A stretch of DNA of 64,000 nucleotides from Yersinia alsatica (GCF_902170305.1 NZ_CABHWW010000023.1:124001-188000), one strand, 5' to 3'; shown: positions 1 to 11,870, numbered from the stretch's first letter. Notes: generated from the letters alone by a model not told the origin. Made by a program: numbers and translations.

Positions 1-36
1 TGTTAAAATGGCAGTGAAATAGCCTATTTGGTCGGA

Positions 37-68
37 AAAAGGCCAAACAGTGACTGTATTGGCCTTTT
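37..68 (-). terminator. Rho-independent terminator of argI
   Basis: Just past the argI stop, on the minus strand, a 10-bp inverted repeat (AAAAGGCCAA / TTGGCCTTTT) encloses a 12-nt loop and is followed by a short T run. The arms are A/T-flanked on both sides, so it could also act on transcripts from the left. Confidence 0.75.
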
Positions 69-84
69 GCTATGCTAACTATTT

Positions 85-1092
85 TTATGCATTACACAGG
101 GTGGCGACCATCACGGCTTTGATGGTGTGCAGGCGGTTTTCTGCCTGATCAAACACAATGCTGTGGGCGGATTCAAAGACTTCCTCAGTCACTTCGATAC
201 CATTCGGTAAGTCATAAAGCTCTGCCATCTGTTTGCCGACCGTGGTCTGGTCATCGTGGAATGCCGGTAGGCAGTGCAGGAATTTAACCTGTGGATTGCC
301 GGTCAGTTTCACCACATTCATATTAACCTGATAAGGTTTCAACAGAGCTACACGCTCCTGCCATACCTCTTTCGGTTCACCCATTGAGACCCAAACATCG
401 GTGTACAGGAAGTCTGCGCCTTTTACCCCCTCAGCAATATCTTCTGTCAGAGTGATCTTGCCGCCTGTTTTTTGCGCCTGTGCCTGACAAGCTGCCACTA
501 GTTTGGCCTCGGGCCAGCAGGCTTTTGGTGCAACTAAACGTAAATCCATACCAACCAGAGCCGCGGCTTCCAGCATGGTGTTGCCCATGTTATTGCGAGC
601 ATCACCAAGATAGGCAAATTTCATCTCACTCAGTGGTTTACCCGGTAAATGCTCTTGCATGGTCAGCAAGTCGGCCAGCAATTGAGTCGGGTGGAATTCA
701 TTCGTCAGGCCATTCCATACCGGCACACCAGCAAATTCGGCCAGTGTTTCGACTACCTGCTGGCCGTGACCGCGATACTGAATACCGTCATACATGCGGC
801 CCAAGACTCTGGCAGTATCTTTAATGGACTCTTTATGCCCTATTTGGCTCCCGCCCGGGCCGAGGTAAGTCACCCGCGCACCTTGATCATATGCGGCAAC
901 TTCGAAAGAGCATCGAGTACGAGTCGAGTCTTTTTCGAAGATGAGCGCGATATTCTTACCTACCAGTTTTTGCTGTTCATGGCCGGATTTCTTGGCTTGC
1001 TTCAATTCAGCAGCTAACTCCAACAGGGCTGTTATCTCGGCGGGGGTAAAATCCAGTAACCTCAGAAAGTGACGTTTATAGAACTGACTCAT
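85..1092 (-). CDS. argI: Ornithine carbamoyltransferase
   Basis: Cytoplasmic enzyme that joins carbamoyl phosphate and ornithine to give citrulline in arginine biosynthesis. The 335-residue product carries the carbamoyl-phosphate-binding STRTR motif near residue 55 and the ornithine-binding HCLP motif near residue 272; length and the N-terminal [17 protein letters not shown] block match enterobacterial ArgI. I chose the ATG at 1092, not the in-frame ATG at 1143, because an AAGGAG ribosome site lies just before it and the family starts there. The gene is divergent from rraB and the shared intergenic region carries ArgR boxes, so repression by arginine is expected. Whether a second copy (argF) exists cannot be told from this window. 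Confidence 0.97.
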   Translation of the reverse strand: MSQFYKRHFLRLLDFTPAEITALLELAAELKQAKKSGHEQQKLVGKNIALIFEKDSTRTRCSFEVAAYDQGARVTYLGPGGSQIGHKESIKDTARVLGRMYDGIQYRGHGQQVVETLAEFAGVPVWNGLTNEFHPTQLLADLLTMQEHLPGKPLSEMKFAYLGDARNNMGNTMLEAAALVGMDLRLVAPKACWPEAKLVAACQAQAQKTGGKITLTEDIAEGVKGADFLYTDVWVSMGEPKEVWQERVALLKPYQVNMNVVKLTGNPQVKFLHCLPAFHDDQTTVGKQMAELYDLPNGIEVTEEVFESAHSIVFDQAENRLHTIKAVMVATLCNA

Positions 1093-1171
1093 CTGTTCAT
1101 CTCCTTGTGGCCCAACATATTTGATGCTTAGCGCCAACATCAATTATTTCGGGTTTAATTGAACTTCAATA

Positions 1172-1206
1172 TGAATTTAAATTCAATTTATACGTATAAA
1201 TATTCA
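1172..1206 (-). promoter_or_regulatory. Pair of ARG boxes (ArgR operator) upstream of argI
   Basis: The first box, core 1172-1185, is a perfect TGAAT-TTAA-ATTCA palindrome. The second, core 1193-1206, keeps the right half-site ATTCA and a degenerate left half. Their centres are 21 bp apart, the usual spacing of tandem ArgR boxes. The position 80-115 bp before the argI start fits repressor control of argI. That ArgR binds here is inferred from the match. Confidence 0.8.
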
Positions 1207-1308
1207 ATTACAACCCCAATCAACAAATCTTTCTCGTTTGTAGTGGAGGCAACCGCGTGGGTGTGGGAAAATAGCGCAATACAAAGCCCATTGACTGAGG
1301 ATAAAGGC

Positions 1309-1743
1309 ATGGCAAACCGCGAAATGCTAGACGAACAACGTGACGAGACCCGCCTGATCATCGAAGAACTGCTGGAAGATGGCAGCGATCCGGATGCGCT
1401 GTACACCATTGAACACCACCTTTCAGCCGAGAAGTTCGAAGTGCTGGAAAAAGCTGCCGTTGAAGCATTCAAGCTGGGTTATGAAGTAACCGATGCTGAA
1501 GAGCTGGAAGTAGAAGATGGCTCGGTGGTGATGTGCTGTGATGTGATCAGCGAAGTTGCTCTGAATGCCGAAATCATTGATGCCCAGGTTGAACAGCTGA
1601 TTGCACTCGCTGAAGCCTGTGGCGTGAATTACGACGGTTGGGGCACTTACTACGAAGATCCTAACGGCGAAGATGATGATGAAGACGGCGAGTTGGACGA
1701 CGAAGAGTTAGTGGATGAAGATGACGACGGTAAACGCCACTAA
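1309..1743 (+). CDS. rraB: Ribonuclease E activity regulator RraB
   Basis: Small acidic protein that binds the C-terminal scaffold of RNase E and lowers degradosome activity on a subset of mRNAs. The 144-residue product contains the nearly invariant blocks [20 protein letters not shown] and YDGWGTY and ends in an Asp/Glu-rich tail, as in E. coli RraB (about 138 residues). The open frame extends upstream to 1159, but the first 50 codons overlap the argI operator and have no family counterpart. The ATG at 1309 has GAGG about 8 nt upstream and the conserved N terminus begins there. It is divergent from argI and followed by a strong terminator. Confidence 0.96.
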   Translation: MANREMLDEQRDETRLIIEELLEDGSDPDALYTIEHHLSAEKFEVLEKAAVEAFKLGYEVTDAEELEVEDGSVVMCCDVISEVALNAEIIDAQVEQLIALAEACGVNYDGWGTYYEDPNGEDDDEDGELDDEELVDEDDDGKRH

Positions 1744-1775
1744 TCCGAATATCTGATTACATGATTCTATCAGTG

Positions 1776-1808
1776 AAACCCGTACTTTATTCAGTGCGGG
1801 TTTTTTAT
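1776..1808 (+). terminator. Rho-independent terminator of rraB
   Basis: Arms AAACCCGTAC and GTGCGGGTTT (one G-T pair) with an 8-nt loop, followed by a run of six or more T, starting about 33 bp after the rraB stop. Confidence 0.88.
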
Positions 1809-1833
1809 TTGTGTCTATGTTGGTAAACCATAA

Positions 1834-3330
1834 TCAAAAGTTGATACTACGGGCGATATCTTTGAGGGCAATAAATTTTCGACAGGTTAAGTTTTTCTCA
1901 GTTTCTGCGAGTTGTTCGAGAAAAAGCCGGTTCAAGTGATCAAGCGTTGGGTGGTCAAAGCTGTACCAAGTATCATATAAATGTTCGGTACTCTGTGGTG
2001 GGCCGAAATACATAGTGAAACAGAGTCTATTGCGTAATGTATCATCGAAATTAACAACTTTTCGGTGATTGAGGGGGGGAATAGATTTACTGGCCGGTGG
2101 CGGCACACGGAGACGTAATGGAAAAATATTCTGCTGACATTGCCCGAGGGAACCGTGATCAGCAGAATGGGCAACAGAGACATCCCAGATAAATGCGGTA
2201 ATGGCTCTGGCTAAGTTATCTTCCTGCTTAATCTTCTGACTATCGGGAAAGCCGGGAACCCAAGCGGAAATAGCATCACTCCAATAGGCAATAATAGGGT
2301 CGCTGGCAGACATATGGCGAACCACTCCGCTGACAAAATCAAATATTACTGCATAATAAGCGTTAAGAAAATCGTCGAGATCTGTCCAGACTTTTTCGGG
2401 CTGCATGGGATATTTATATTCTGGATAACTTTTATTTCCGTCTATTCCACAGAATGCATCTTCTAGCTGGCCTGGCCACCCCATACTTTTATGAATCATC
2501 GGTATATTTCCCCAGCCAGGAAATGGTGTATAAGGGAGGTACTGGTTATTATGGCCAACTGAATAAGGAAGAAGAATAACAGCTTGATTTATTGCCAACT
2601 GGATACGGGTATGTGGAGTAAGTAATTTATATAATAGATGCTGGGTAGGTAGGCTACTTAATGTTATCGCACTAATGGCATCCATGGGAAAATGAAGTTG
2701 AGGGTGTTTAGCCTGAACACTTATAATGAGTGCACCCTGTAAAACAAAGTATTTAGCTAACACCCAAGCATCGCCATCTTTGGGGGTAAGAATTAAGCCA
2801 TTGATTTTTATTGCCAATGGAATTCCGGTTTTTTTGTCTATTCGTTGAAATACTGTTACAGTCGGTGCTGAGTAAATTCCAAATAATGGAATGACTTTAT
2901 TCATGCTAAGTGTGTCTATTTTTAAATATCGAGGTTCTCCTTTCTCATCAAACATATTATTTGGATTAATAATACCATCAAAATCTACATAGTCCTGTTG
3001 ATTAAATTCAGCTATCAGTAGCTTGCTAATCATACCAAAGAAAAGGTTATAAGAAAATATCTCATCACTAGCGGGTTGGAGCCGACGATCCCCCGCGAGC
3101 ATTTTTAAAATAATTTTAATTCTACCTGACTTTAATACTTTTCGATAATGAGACACGACATTGATTCTAAAATCATCTAATTGTTCTTGCGGTATATTTT
3201 CAATTATCGGTGGGAGTTCTGCGATCAATGTATTGATCTTTGGCCATGGGCCTTTATCACCATAACGATAATTATCCAGTGTGTAGCCAGGGGCAGGACC
3301 TACCCATTTATCATAAGGATGTGTCGCCAT
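1834..3330 (-). CDS. Lipoxygenase-like protein with altered metal ligands
   Basis: A 498-residue protein I assign to the lipoxygenase superfamily from its middle region: the DAWVLAKYFV block (residues 187-196) followed by His209, His213, His231 and LLYKLLTPHTRIQLAINQ matches the helix that carries the first iron ligands in plant and bacterial lipoxygenases, and VSVAHSADHG (His388/His392) matches the second ligand helix. By my hand alignment the first canonical ligand His is Ser204, the Asn ligand is His392, and the C-terminal Ile ligand is Phe498, so catalysis is uncertain. No signal peptide is visible. The gene stands alone in AT-rich DNA between rraB and a yjgM-like gene, a position where E. 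coli has no such gene, which suggests acquisition. Substrate unknown. Confidence 0.6.
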   Translation of the reverse strand: MATHPYDKWVGPAPGYTLDNYRYGDKGPWPKINTLIAELPPIIENIPQEQLDDFRINVVSHYRKVLKSGRIKIILKMLAGDRRLQPASDEIFSYNLFFGMISKLLIAEFNQQDYVDFDGIINPNNMFDEKGEPRYLKIDTLSMNKVIPLFGIYSAPTVTVFQRIDKKTGIPLAIKINGLILTPKDGDAWVLAKYFVLQGALIISVQAKHPQLHFPMDAISAITLSSLPTQHLLYKLLTPHTRIQLAINQAVILLPYSVGHNNQYLPYTPFPGWGNIPMIHKSMGWPGQLEDAFCGIDGNKSYPEYKYPMQPEKVWTDLDDFLNAYYAVIFDFVSGVVRHMSASDPIIAYWSDAISAWVPGFPDSQKIKQEDNLARAITAFIWDVSVAHSADHGSLGQCQQNIFPLRLRVPPPASKSIPPLNHRKVVNFDDTLRNRLCFTMYFGPPQSTEHLYDTWYSFDHPTLDHLNRLFLEQLAETEKNLTCRKFIALKDIARSINF

Positions 3331-3524
3331 AATTATTTCCTCACTTACTAATTTATTAATAAGTTTAGTTTATATATTTATTTTTGTTATTCATTATATG
3401 TTTTGTTTATTTAAATCCTATTACTTTAAGTAAATATATTTATATTTATATTTTTTAAAATTATTAATAAAATTTTTATATTTAAATGAAAGAGCGCAAC
3501 AGTGCGCCCTTTCAAAACATGAGA

Positions 3525-4028
3525 TTAAAGCGTTTTCAACATTGTGACTTCACAATCCACATGACCGGTATTGCCCATCGAACGGTCGATATGCTCAAAA
3601 CCTAATTTTTCATATAAACCAATGGCACTGGTTAGGCTGGCGGTGGTTTCTAAATAGCAGCGGCCAAATCCCTGTTGACGAGCAAACTCCAGTGCTTGCA
3701 ATGCCAATTGCTTGGCTAGCCCCTTGCCGCGCAATATCGGCAGGAAGTACATTTTCTGTAATTCACAAAGGGAAGCTTCACCACCAGACAGCGGTGCTAC
3801 ACCACCACCTCCGGCAATCCGACCATCCACCTCAATAACCCAATATGCGCTACGTGGCTGGCTGTACAGCTCATACAAATGATCCAAATTAGGGTCAGAC
3901 ACGGTATAGCCTTTATCGGCGGTTAAACCGAACTCAGCCGAAACTTCGCGGATGACATTGGCGATAGCGAAATTGTCTGCGGCGAGGATGGGGCGCACCA
4001 ACAGGCGGATAGGTGTGGCTGTGGTCAT
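3525..4028 (-). CDS. yjgM: GNAT-family N-acetyltransferase (YjgM-like)
   Basis: A 167-residue single-domain GNAT: it shows the acetyl-CoA pyrophosphate loop [15 protein letters not shown], and the C-terminal [21 protein letters not shown] helix where GNATs bind the coenzyme. Substrate cannot be read from sequence. Length and position between rraB and valS match E. coli yjgM, so the symbol rests on synteny plus family. The ATG at 4028 has only a weak purine-rich site upstream. Neighbour valS is on the same strand but separated by a terminator, so this gene is probably transcribed alone. Confidence 0.8.
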   Translation of the reverse strand: MTTATPIRLLVRPILAADNFAIANVIREVSAEFGLTADKGYTVSDPNLDHLYELYSQPRSAYWVIEVDGRIAGGGGVAPLSGGEASLCELQKMYFLPILRGKGLAKQLALQALEFARQQGFGRCYLETTASLTSAIGLYEKLGFEHIDRSMGNTGHVDCEVTMLKTL

Positions 4029-4077
4029 GCTCTATAAACCCAAAAGTAATAACTTATTAATAATCTGTAATACCATC

Positions 4078-4132
4078 TATACCCGTCATACTTCAAGCTG
4101 TATGTGCGTGGGCCGTCTTCCTACCAGGGTAT
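4078..4132. repeat. Partial Yersinia-type palindromic repeat fragment
   Basis: The stretch starting with ATACCCGTCATACTTCAAGC and ending in AGGGTATAAC resembles the two ends of the long imperfect palindromes found between pepA and holC, with the middle missing. It lies between the valS terminator and the acetyltransferase gene. Family membership is judged by eye only. Confidence 0.35.
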
Positions 4133-4152
4133 AACACTGAATTAATGTAATG

Positions 4153-4188
4153 GTAAAAACGGGGGGCCAAATTATTATGGCCCCCCGT
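4153..4188 (-). terminator. Rho-independent terminator of valS
   Basis: Perfect 11-bp GC-rich stem (ACGGGGGGCCA / TGGCCCCCCGT) with an 8-nt loop, followed on the minus strand by TTTTT, about 26 bp past the valS stop. Confidence 0.9.
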
Positions 4189-4214
4189 AAGTGCTTACTT
4201 CACGTCAGATTGAA

Positions 4215-7112
4215 TTACAGTGCGGCGATAACTGCCTGCTGTTCAATTAATTTCTGCTTAGCTTCAGCACAGGCTGTCATTCTTTCACGCTCTTTGGCAA
4301 CGACAGCTTCTGGCGCGCGCGCCACAAAACCTTCGTTACTCAATTTGCCTTCGATGCGCTCAATTTCAGCTTCCAGCTTCGCCACTTCTTTTGCCAGGCG
4401 ATCCAGTTCAGTCGCTTTATCAATCAGACCGGCCATCGGGATCAACACTTCAGCACCCTCAACCAATTTGGTCACGGATACCGGGCCTTTATCACCTTCA
4501 GCTAACAAGGTCAGAGAGGAGAGGCGCGCTAATGACTGGATGAAGCTCTGGTTTTCCAGCACGCGACGCTGAGCTTCGGCACTGGCACCACGCAGCATGA
4601 CGTCCAGTGGTTTACCCGGCGCAATGTTCATTTCTGCCCGGATATTACGCACGGCAATAATTGTCTGCTTGATCCATTCCAAATCACTCAGCGCTTTCTC
4701 ATCAACCTGACTGGCGTCATATTCTGGGAAAGGCTGCAACATAATGGTGTCCGCAGTAATGCCTTTCAGGGTCTTAACCCGCTGCCAGATAGTTTCAGTG
4801 ATGTAAGGAATGATTGGATGTGCCAGACGCAACAGCGCTTCCAATACTTCAATCAGAGTGTGGCGAGTCCCGCGCAATTCAGCTTCAGAACCACTGTTCA
4901 TCACCGGTTTGGTCAGTTCCAGATACCAGTCGCAGAACTGATTCCAAGTGAACTCATACAAAATACCGGCCGCCAGATCGAAGCGGTAAGTGTCCATTGC
5001 TTCGCGGTAGGCTTTAATGGTCTGATTGAATTCTGCCAGAATCCAGCGGTCAGCCAGTGACAGCACCATCTCGCCACCATTCTGCCCACAATCCTGTCCT
5101 TCGGTGTTCATCAGCACGAAACGGCTGGCGTTCCACAGCTTATTACAGAAGTTGCGATAACCTTCCAGGCGCTTCATGTCCCAGTTGATATCACGGCCGG
5201 TGGAGGCCAATGCTGCCAAGGTAAAGCGCAGGGCATCAGTACCGTGCGGTTCAATGCCGTTCGGGAATTGCTTCTCGGTACGTTTGCGGATTTTCTCAGC
5301 CAACTGCGGCTGCATCATGTTTCCAGTACGTTTTTCCAGCAGCTCTTCCAGCGAAATACCATCAACCATATCCAGCGGGTCAATAACGTTCCCTTTAGAC
5401 TTGGACATTTTCTGCCCTTCGTCATCGCGGATAAGGCCAGTCATATACACGGTTTTAAACGGCACTTGCGGCTTGCCATTCTCATCTTTCATAAAGTGCA
5501 TGGTCAGCATGATCATGCGGGCAATCCAGAAGAAAATAATATCGAAGCCACTGACTACCACACTGGTCGGATGGAAGGTTTTCAGTGCTTCAGTCTGCTC
5601 AGGCCAGCCCAGTGTGGAGAAGGTCCACAGACCGGATGAGAACCAGGTATCCAGCACGTCTTCATCTTGACGCAGTGCGACATCGGCCCCCAAATTATTC
5701 TCACGGCGCACTTCCGCCTCATCGCGGCCGACGTACACTTTACCCTGCTCGTCATACCAAGCCGGGATCCGGTGGCCCCACCACAGCTGACGGGAGATAC
5801 ACCAGTCTTGGATATCACGCATCCACGAGTAATACATATTTTCGTACTGCTTAGGTACGAATTGGATCTCGCCGTTTTCGACTGCTTCAATGGCGACTTT
5901 AGCCAGTGGGGCTGTGCGCACATACCATTGGTCGGTCAGCATCGGTTCAATCACCACGCCACCACGGTCACCATAAGGAACCGTCAGGTCATGGGGTTTA
6001 ATCTCTTCCAACAGGCCGAGTTTATCGAATTCAGCTACCACCGCTTTACGGGCAGCAAAACGCTCCAGACCTTGGAACTGTGCTGGAATGGCGCTGCTGC
6101 AAGCATCGGTAGCTTCGCCGTTGGTATCAAACACTTCAGCTTCTGCGCGGATATCACCGTCGAAAGTCAAAATGTTGATCATAGGTAGGGCGTGGCGCTT
6201 ACCGACTTCATAGTCATTAAAGTCGTGGGCGGGGGTGATTTTCACGCAACCGGTGCCTTTCTCCATATCGGCGTGTTCATCACCGAGGATCGGAATACGA
6301 CGACCGACCAGCGGCAAGATCACTTCTTTGCCGATCAGATCTTTGTAACGCGGATCTTCTGGATTCACCGCAACACCTGTATCACCCAGCACGGTTTCTG
6401 GACGGGTGGTGGCGACGACCAGATAATCTTTACCTTCAGCGGTTTTAGCGCCATCAGCCAGCGGGTAGCGCAAATGCCACATTGAGCCTTTAGATTCGCG
6501 GTTTTCTACTTCTAAATCAGAGATAGCAGTACGCAGCTTAGGATCCCAGTTCACCAGACGTTTGCCACGGTAAATCAGATCTTCTTTATGCAAACGGACA
6601 AATACTTCTTTAACCGCGTTGGACAGGCCTTCGTCCATGGTGAAACGCTCACGTTCCCAATCCACGGAGTTACCTAAGCGGCGCATTTGGCGAGTAATAG
6701 TGCCGCCTGATTCACCTTTCCATTCCCAAATTTTATCGATAAACGCATCACGGCCGTAATCGTGGCGGGTTTTGCCTTCTTCTGCGGCAATCTTGCGCTC
6801 AACAACCATCTGGGTCGCAATACCGGCGTGGTCTGTACCGGCTTGCCACAAGGTATTTTTACCTTGCATGCGCTGATAGCGAATCAAGGTATCCATGATG
6901 GTTTGCTGGAATGCATGTCCCATATGCAAACTGCCGGTCACATTCGGCGGCGGGATCATAATGCAGTAGCTTTCTTTGCTGGTATCGCCGTTCGGCTTGA
7001 AATAACCCTGCTTTTCCCAATGCTCATACAGCGGCTGCTCGATCTCTTGCGGGCTGTATGTCTTATCGAGGGATGGCTCAGCTTTGTCGATATTAGAAGG
7101 TGTGTTTTCCAT
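4215..7112 (-). CDS. valS: Valyl-tRNA synthetase
   Basis: Class I aminoacyl-tRNA synthetase that charges tRNA-Val and edits misactivated threonine. The 965-residue protein has the HIGH-type signature [13 protein letters not shown] near residue 60, the KMSKSKGN loop near residue 570 and a C-terminal heptad-rich coiled coil ([13 protein letters not shown]) typical of ValRS. The first 16 or so residues ([16 protein letters not shown]) are an extension relative to E. coli, where the protein begins at the KTYNPQ-like block; no internal ATG is available there, so the 7112 start is kept. holC lies 13 bp upstream on the same strand, making a holC-valS transcription unit. Confidence 0.98.
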   Translation of the reverse strand: MENTPSNIDKAEPSLDKTYSPQEIEQPLYEHWEKQGYFKPNGDTSKESYCIMIPPPNVTGSLHMGHAFQQTIMDTLIRYQRMQGKNTLWQAGTDHAGIATQMVVERKIAAEEGKTRHDYGRDAFIDKIWEWKGESGGTITRQMRRLGNSVDWERERFTMDEGLSNAVKEVFVRLHKEDLIYRGKRLVNWDPKLRTAISDLEVENRESKGSMWHLRYPLADGAKTAEGKDYLVVATTRPETVLGDTGVAVNPEDPRYKDLIGKEVILPLVGRRIPILGDEHADMEKGTGCVKITPAHDFNDYEVGKRHALPMINILTFDGDIRAEAEVFDTNGEATDACSSAIPAQFQGLERFAARKAVVAEFDKLGLLEEIKPHDLTVPYGDRGGVVIEPMLTDQWYVRTAPLAKVAIEAVENGEIQFVPKQYENMYYSWMRDIQDWCISRQLWWGHRIPAWYDEQGKVYVGRDEAEVRRENNLGADVALRQDEDVLDTWFSSGLWTFSTLGWPEQTEALKTFHPTSVVVSGFDIIFFWIARMIMLTMHFMKDENGKPQVPFKTVYMTGLIRDDEGQKMSKSKGNVIDPLDMVDGISLEELLEKRTGNMMQPQLAEKIRKRTEKQFPNGIEPHGTDALRFTLAALASTGRDINWDMKRLEGYRNFCNKLWNASRFVLMNTEGQDCGQNGGEMVLSLADRWILAEFNQTIKAYREAMDTYRFDLAAGILYEFTWNQFCDWYLELTKPVMNSGSEAELRGTRHTLIEVLEALLRLAHPIIPYITETIWQRVKTLKGITADTIMLQPFPEYDASQVDEKALSDLEWIKQTIIAVRNIRAEMNIAPGKPLDVMLRGASAEAQRRVLENQSFIQSLARLSSLTLLAEGDKGPVSVTKLVEGAEVLIPMAGLIDKATELDRLAKEVAKLEAEIERIEGKLSNEGFVARAPEAVVAKERERMTACAEAKQKLIEQQAVIAAL

Positions 7113-7125
7113 TTTCTTTTTTAGT

Positions 7126-7575
7126 TCAATTAGTTGGCGGCGTTGCCGTAGTCAATTGGAAGCCGACGCTGCGATAAGACTTATATCGGTCGCGCGCCAA
7201 CTGTTTCAAATTTTCTTCGTAAGGGACGAAGTCTACCACTTCATGGAAAGCAGTGGCAAAACCTGCGAACTCTGGCAGCAGGCTAATAAGTAGGTCGCGA
7301 GGGGAATTTCCGCGTCGCTCTGGCCATGACAGTTCGACCGGTGCGCCATATTTTGGCCCTTCACCCGCCAAATTATGTGGCACAAATTGTTCAGGTGCAC
7401 GTTGCCACAGGGCTTCATCCAGCCGTTGGGCTTGCTCCTGACTTTCACAGGCGATCAGCACCCGTTTGCCTGCCCGCCAACGAGCAGCGGCAACCTCGCA
7501 GGCCAACGCTTCATGAGCACGCAGCTCACCAACGGGCGTGTCGTGTTCGAGCAGATAAAAGGTGGCGTTCTTCAT
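7126..7575 (-). CDS. holC: DNA polymerase III chi subunit
   Basis: The chi subunit of the clamp loader contacts single-strand-binding protein and stabilises the replisome on the lagging strand. The 149-residue product has the characteristic MKNATFYLL start, the [14 protein letters not shown] segment and the [11 protein letters not shown]-terminal region of HolC. It precedes valS by 13 bp in the same direction, the standard enterobacterial order pepA-holC-valS. The start codon sits at the inner edge of a duplicated palindromic repeat (7571-7911), so the leader of this mRNA must contain one or both repeat copies if it is read from pepA. Confidence 0.95.
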   Translation of the reverse strand: MKNATFYLLEHDTPVGELRAHEALACEVAAARWRAGKRVLIACESQEQAQRLDEALWQRAPEQFVPHNLAGEGPKYGAPVELSWPERRGNSPRDLLISLLPEFAGFATAFHEVVDFVPYEENLKQLARDRYKSYRSVGFQLTTATPPTN

Positions 7576-7733
7576 AGGTTCTCAGCACCCTTCGTCCTTG
7601 ACGCCGCAGGGGTGTTGGCTACTCTCACTCACCCGAATCACTTACTGATGTAAGCTCATCGGGATGAGTTCGTTTGCCGTCTACCTGCAACCCCAATGAC
7701 CTTGGGCGTATATCAAATGGAATATATCAAACC
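7571..7733. repeat. Imperfect palindromic repeat, copy 1 (holC-proximal)
   Basis: First of two adjacent copies of a repeat of about 165 bp. Each contains arms of about 40 nt that are imperfect inverses (GCAGGGGTGTTGGC...CACCCGAATCACTTAC against GTAAGCTCATCGGGATGAG...CTACCTGC) and could form a long RNA hairpin. The sequence type matches intergenic palindromes I recall as common in Yersinia and Serratia. Its first bases include the holC start codon. Confidence 0.8.
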
Positions 7734-7911
7734 TTCATAGGTTCTCAGCACCCTTCGTCCTTGACGCTGCAGGGGTGTTGGCTACTCTCACTCACCCGAA
7801 TCACTTACTTGTTGTTGATTTTACGTAAGTAAGCTCATCGGGATGAGTTCGTTTGCCGTCTACCTGCAACCCCAATGACCTTGGGTGTATATCAAATAGA
7901 TATACATCAAA
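7734..7911. repeat. Imperfect palindromic repeat, copy 2 (pepA-proximal)
   Basis: Tandem second copy. It differs from copy 1 by a few substitutions and by an extra segment of about 17 nt at the tip of the palindrome (TTGTTGTTGATTTTACG region near 7810). It repeats even the ATG-proximal TTCATAGGTTCTCAGCACCC that opens copy 1. It lies directly after the pepA stop. Confidence 0.8.
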
Positions 7912-7914
7912 CAG

Positions 7915-9441
<1,527 letters not shown>

Positions 9442-9705
9442 TTAAAGACAAAGGCGGGAGCTACGGCTAGAATGTAGCACTCCGCAACGATCTCTCTCCG
9501 TTGTGTTAACGACGTGTGTTAACCTTAACGGCATAAGTTGTTTTGTTTTGGCGACTATAAGCATGTTCCTATAGGACACCTAAACGCTAGATGCTGTAAT
9601 ACTATTTTAGCTGTGAAGGTTGCCATATGATGAGAATAAATGGCGGATTAACGATGAAACTATCGATTTTCCTGCAAAAAGACAAGTTTTCACAGGCGTA
9701 TTAGC

Positions 9706-10800
9706 GTGATCATCATTAGATATCTGGTACGGGAAACACTTAAGAGCCAAATTGCGATTCTGTTCATCCTGCTATTAATCTTCTTTAGTCAGAAGTTAGT
9801 TCGGATATTAGGCGCTGCGGTTGATGGTGAAATCCCGACAAACCTGGTTTTATCCCTTTTAGGGCTTGGCGTGCCAGAAATGGCGCAACTTATCCTGCCA
9901 TTGAGCTTATTCCTTGGCTTACTGATGACTTTGGGCCGATTGTATACGGAGAGTGAAATCACCGTGATGCATGCCTGCGGCATGGGTAAGAAGTCCTTGA
10001 TTATGGCTGCATTAATTTTGGCGCTGATCACTTCGGCGCTTGCAGCAGTTAACACTATTTGGCTGGGGCCTTGGTCGTCTAAACATCAAGATGAAGTCTT
10101 GAGTGATGCCAGAGCGAACCCAAGCTTGGCGGCTTTAGCTGGCGGGCAGTTCAAATCTTCAACTGATGGCAATTCAGCCTTATTTATCGGTAATGTGTCG
10201 GGCAAAGAGTTTAACCGTGTATTTTTGGCACAATTGCGGCCAAACGGTAATCAGCGCCCCTCGGTTGTCGTGGCTGACAGTGGTCATATGACGGAACGGC
10301 CCGATGGCTCACAAGTGGTTATCTTGAACAAAGGTACCCGCTATGAAGGCACGGCGTTATTACGTGACTTCCGCATCACTGATTTTGTCGACTATCAGAC
10401 AATCATTGGTCATCAGGACGTTCAGCAAGATAACTCCGTGGCGGAACAGATGACAATGCGCCAACTGTGGCACGCCACCGAGCCTGATGCTCGTGCTGAA
10501 TTCCACTGGCGTCTGACACTGATTGTATCGGTAGTGATTATGGCATTGCTGGTGGTGCCGTTGAGCGTGGTCAACCCACGTCAGGGCCGAGTATTAAGCA
10601 TGTTACCGGCCATGTTGCTGTATCTGATTTTCTTCCTACTGCAAACCTCGCTGCGCTCCAATGCCGGTAAAGGCAAATTGGACCCGCTAGTATGGCTATG
10701 GGTAGTGAACGGTGCTTATTTGGCTCTGGCCGTGTTGTTAAACCTGTGGGACAGTCTGGCTGCCCGTAAGTTACGCGCCCGTTTGAGAGGTATTTTCTGA
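9706..10800 (+). CDS. lptF: LPS export ABC transporter permease LptF
   Basis: One of the two inner-membrane permeases of the LptB2FGC complex, which extracts lipopolysaccharide from the inner membrane and drives it across the periplasmic bridge to the cell surface. The 364-residue protein starts MIIIRYLVRETLKSQ and has the YjgP/YjgQ layout: three N-terminal membrane helices, a periplasmic beta-jellyroll (about residues 125-265) and three C-terminal helices, including the MALLVVPLSVVNPRQGR segment. It reads from GTG (9706-9708) and overlaps lptG by one base, so the two are translationally coupled. Confidence 0.97.
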   Translation: MIIIRYLVRETLKSQIAILFILLLIFFSQKLVRILGAAVDGEIPTNLVLSLLGLGVPEMAQLILPLSLFLGLLMTLGRLYTESEITVMHACGMGKKSLIMAALILALITSALAAVNTIWLGPWSSKHQDEVLSDARANPSLAALAGGQFKSSTDGNSALFIGNVSGKEFNRVFLAQLRPNGNQRPSVVVADSGHMTERPDGSQVVILNKGTRYEGTALLRDFRITDFVDYQTIIGHQDVQQDNSVAEQMTMRQLWHATEPDARAEFHWRLTLIVSVVIMALLVVPLSVVNPRQGRVLSMLPAMLLYLIFFLLQTSLRSNAGKGKLDPLVWLWVVNGAYLALAVLLNLWDSLAARKLRARLRGIF

Positions 10801-11870
10801 TGTTTGGCGTATTAGACCGTTATATCGGGCGGACTATCCTCAACACTATCTTGATGACCTTATTCATGCTGGTGTCGTTATCCGGCATCATCAAGTTTGT
10901 CGAACAGCTGCGTAGAGTTGGGCAGGGGGATTATTCAGCCGCTTCGGCGGGGATGTTTACCCTACTGACGGTGCCAAAAGATATTGAGATTTTCTTCCCG
11001 ATGGCTGCACTGTTAGGGGCGCTGTTGGGCTTAGGGTCACTGGCTACCCGTAGTGAATTGGTGGTGATGCAAGCCTCTGGTTTTACTCGGATGCAGATTG
11101 CCGCCTCGGTGATGAAAACTGCTATTCCGCTGGTATTGCTCACCATGGCAATCGGCGAGTGGGTTGCACCGCAAGGCGAGCAAATGGCGCGTAACTTCCG
11201 TGCACAGCAAATGTACGGCGGTTCATTGTTGTCGACGCAATCTGGCTTGTGGGCGAAAGACGGCTCCGACTTTATTTATATCCAGCGCGTGTCGGGCGAC
11301 AAAGAGCTCACGGGGGTCAATATTTATCATTTTGATAAACAGGATCGTTTGCTCTCGGTTCGCTATGCGGCAACCGCCACTTTTGAAGACAATCTGTGGC
11401 GTTTATCGCAAGTTGATGAATCTGACCTAAGTAATCCTAATCGGGTGACTGGCTCACAGACATTAACCGGTGAATGGAAAACGAACCTGACACCTGAGAA
11501 GCTGGGTGTGGTTGCCATGAATCCTGATTCACTCTCTATCAGTGGATTACACGACTACAGTAAATATCTGCGACAAAGTGGCCAGGAATCGAACCGCTAC
11601 GAACTGAACATGTGGGGCAAGATATTTGCGCCATTCTCGGTTGCGGTGATGATGCTGATGGCGCTGTCATTTATATTTGGCCCGTTACGCAGTGTGCCAA
11701 TGGGGGTTCGGGTCGTCACCGGTATCTTCTTCGGCTTTGTTTTCTACGTATTGGATCAAATTTTTGGCCCGCTTAGTCTGGTTTACAACATCCCGCCGGT
11801 CATTGGTGCGTTGTTACCGAGTATACTTTTCCTCCTAATCAGTGTTTATTTGCTACTAAAACGTCGTTGA
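10800..11870 (+). CDS. lptG: LPS export ABC transporter permease LptG
   Basis: Partner permease of LptF. The 356-residue protein begins MFGVLDRYIGRTIL and shows the same 3+3 membrane helix arrangement around a periplasmic jellyroll, with the conserved PLRSVPMGVRVVTGI segment before the last helices. Its ATG shares a base with the lptF stop (TGATG). No strong terminator is visible between its stop and leuX about 100 bp downstream. Confidence 0.97.
   Translation: MFGVLDRYIGRTILNTILMTLFMLVSLSGIIKFVEQLRRVGQGDYSAASAGMFTLLTVPKDIEIFFPMAALLGALLGLGSLATRSELVVMQASGFTRMQIAASVMKTAIPLVLLTMAIGEWVAPQGEQMARNFRAQQMYGGSLLSTQSGLWAKDGSDFIYIQRVSGDKELTGVNIYHFDKQDRLLSVRYAATATFEDNLWRLSQVDESDLSNPNRVTGSQTLTGEWKTNLTPEKLGVVAMNPDSLSISGLHDYSKYLRQSGQESNRYELNMWGKIFAPFSVAVMMLMALSFIFGPLRSVPMGVRVVTGIFFGFVFYVLDQIFGPLSLVYNIPPVIGALLPSILFLLISVYLLLKRR

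Noticed and set aside
1159..1308. 50-codon N-terminal extension of rraB
   Set aside because: It overlaps the ArgR operator and has no family counterpart; the conserved start is at 1309.
5176..6485. Open frames antisense to valS, up to 173 codons
   Set aside because: They lie opposite a highly conserved gene, with no ribosome sites or recognisable protein pattern.
7571..7911. Tandem repeats as a possible CRISPR array
   Set aside because: Only two long copies without spacers; each is itself palindromic and no cas gene is present.
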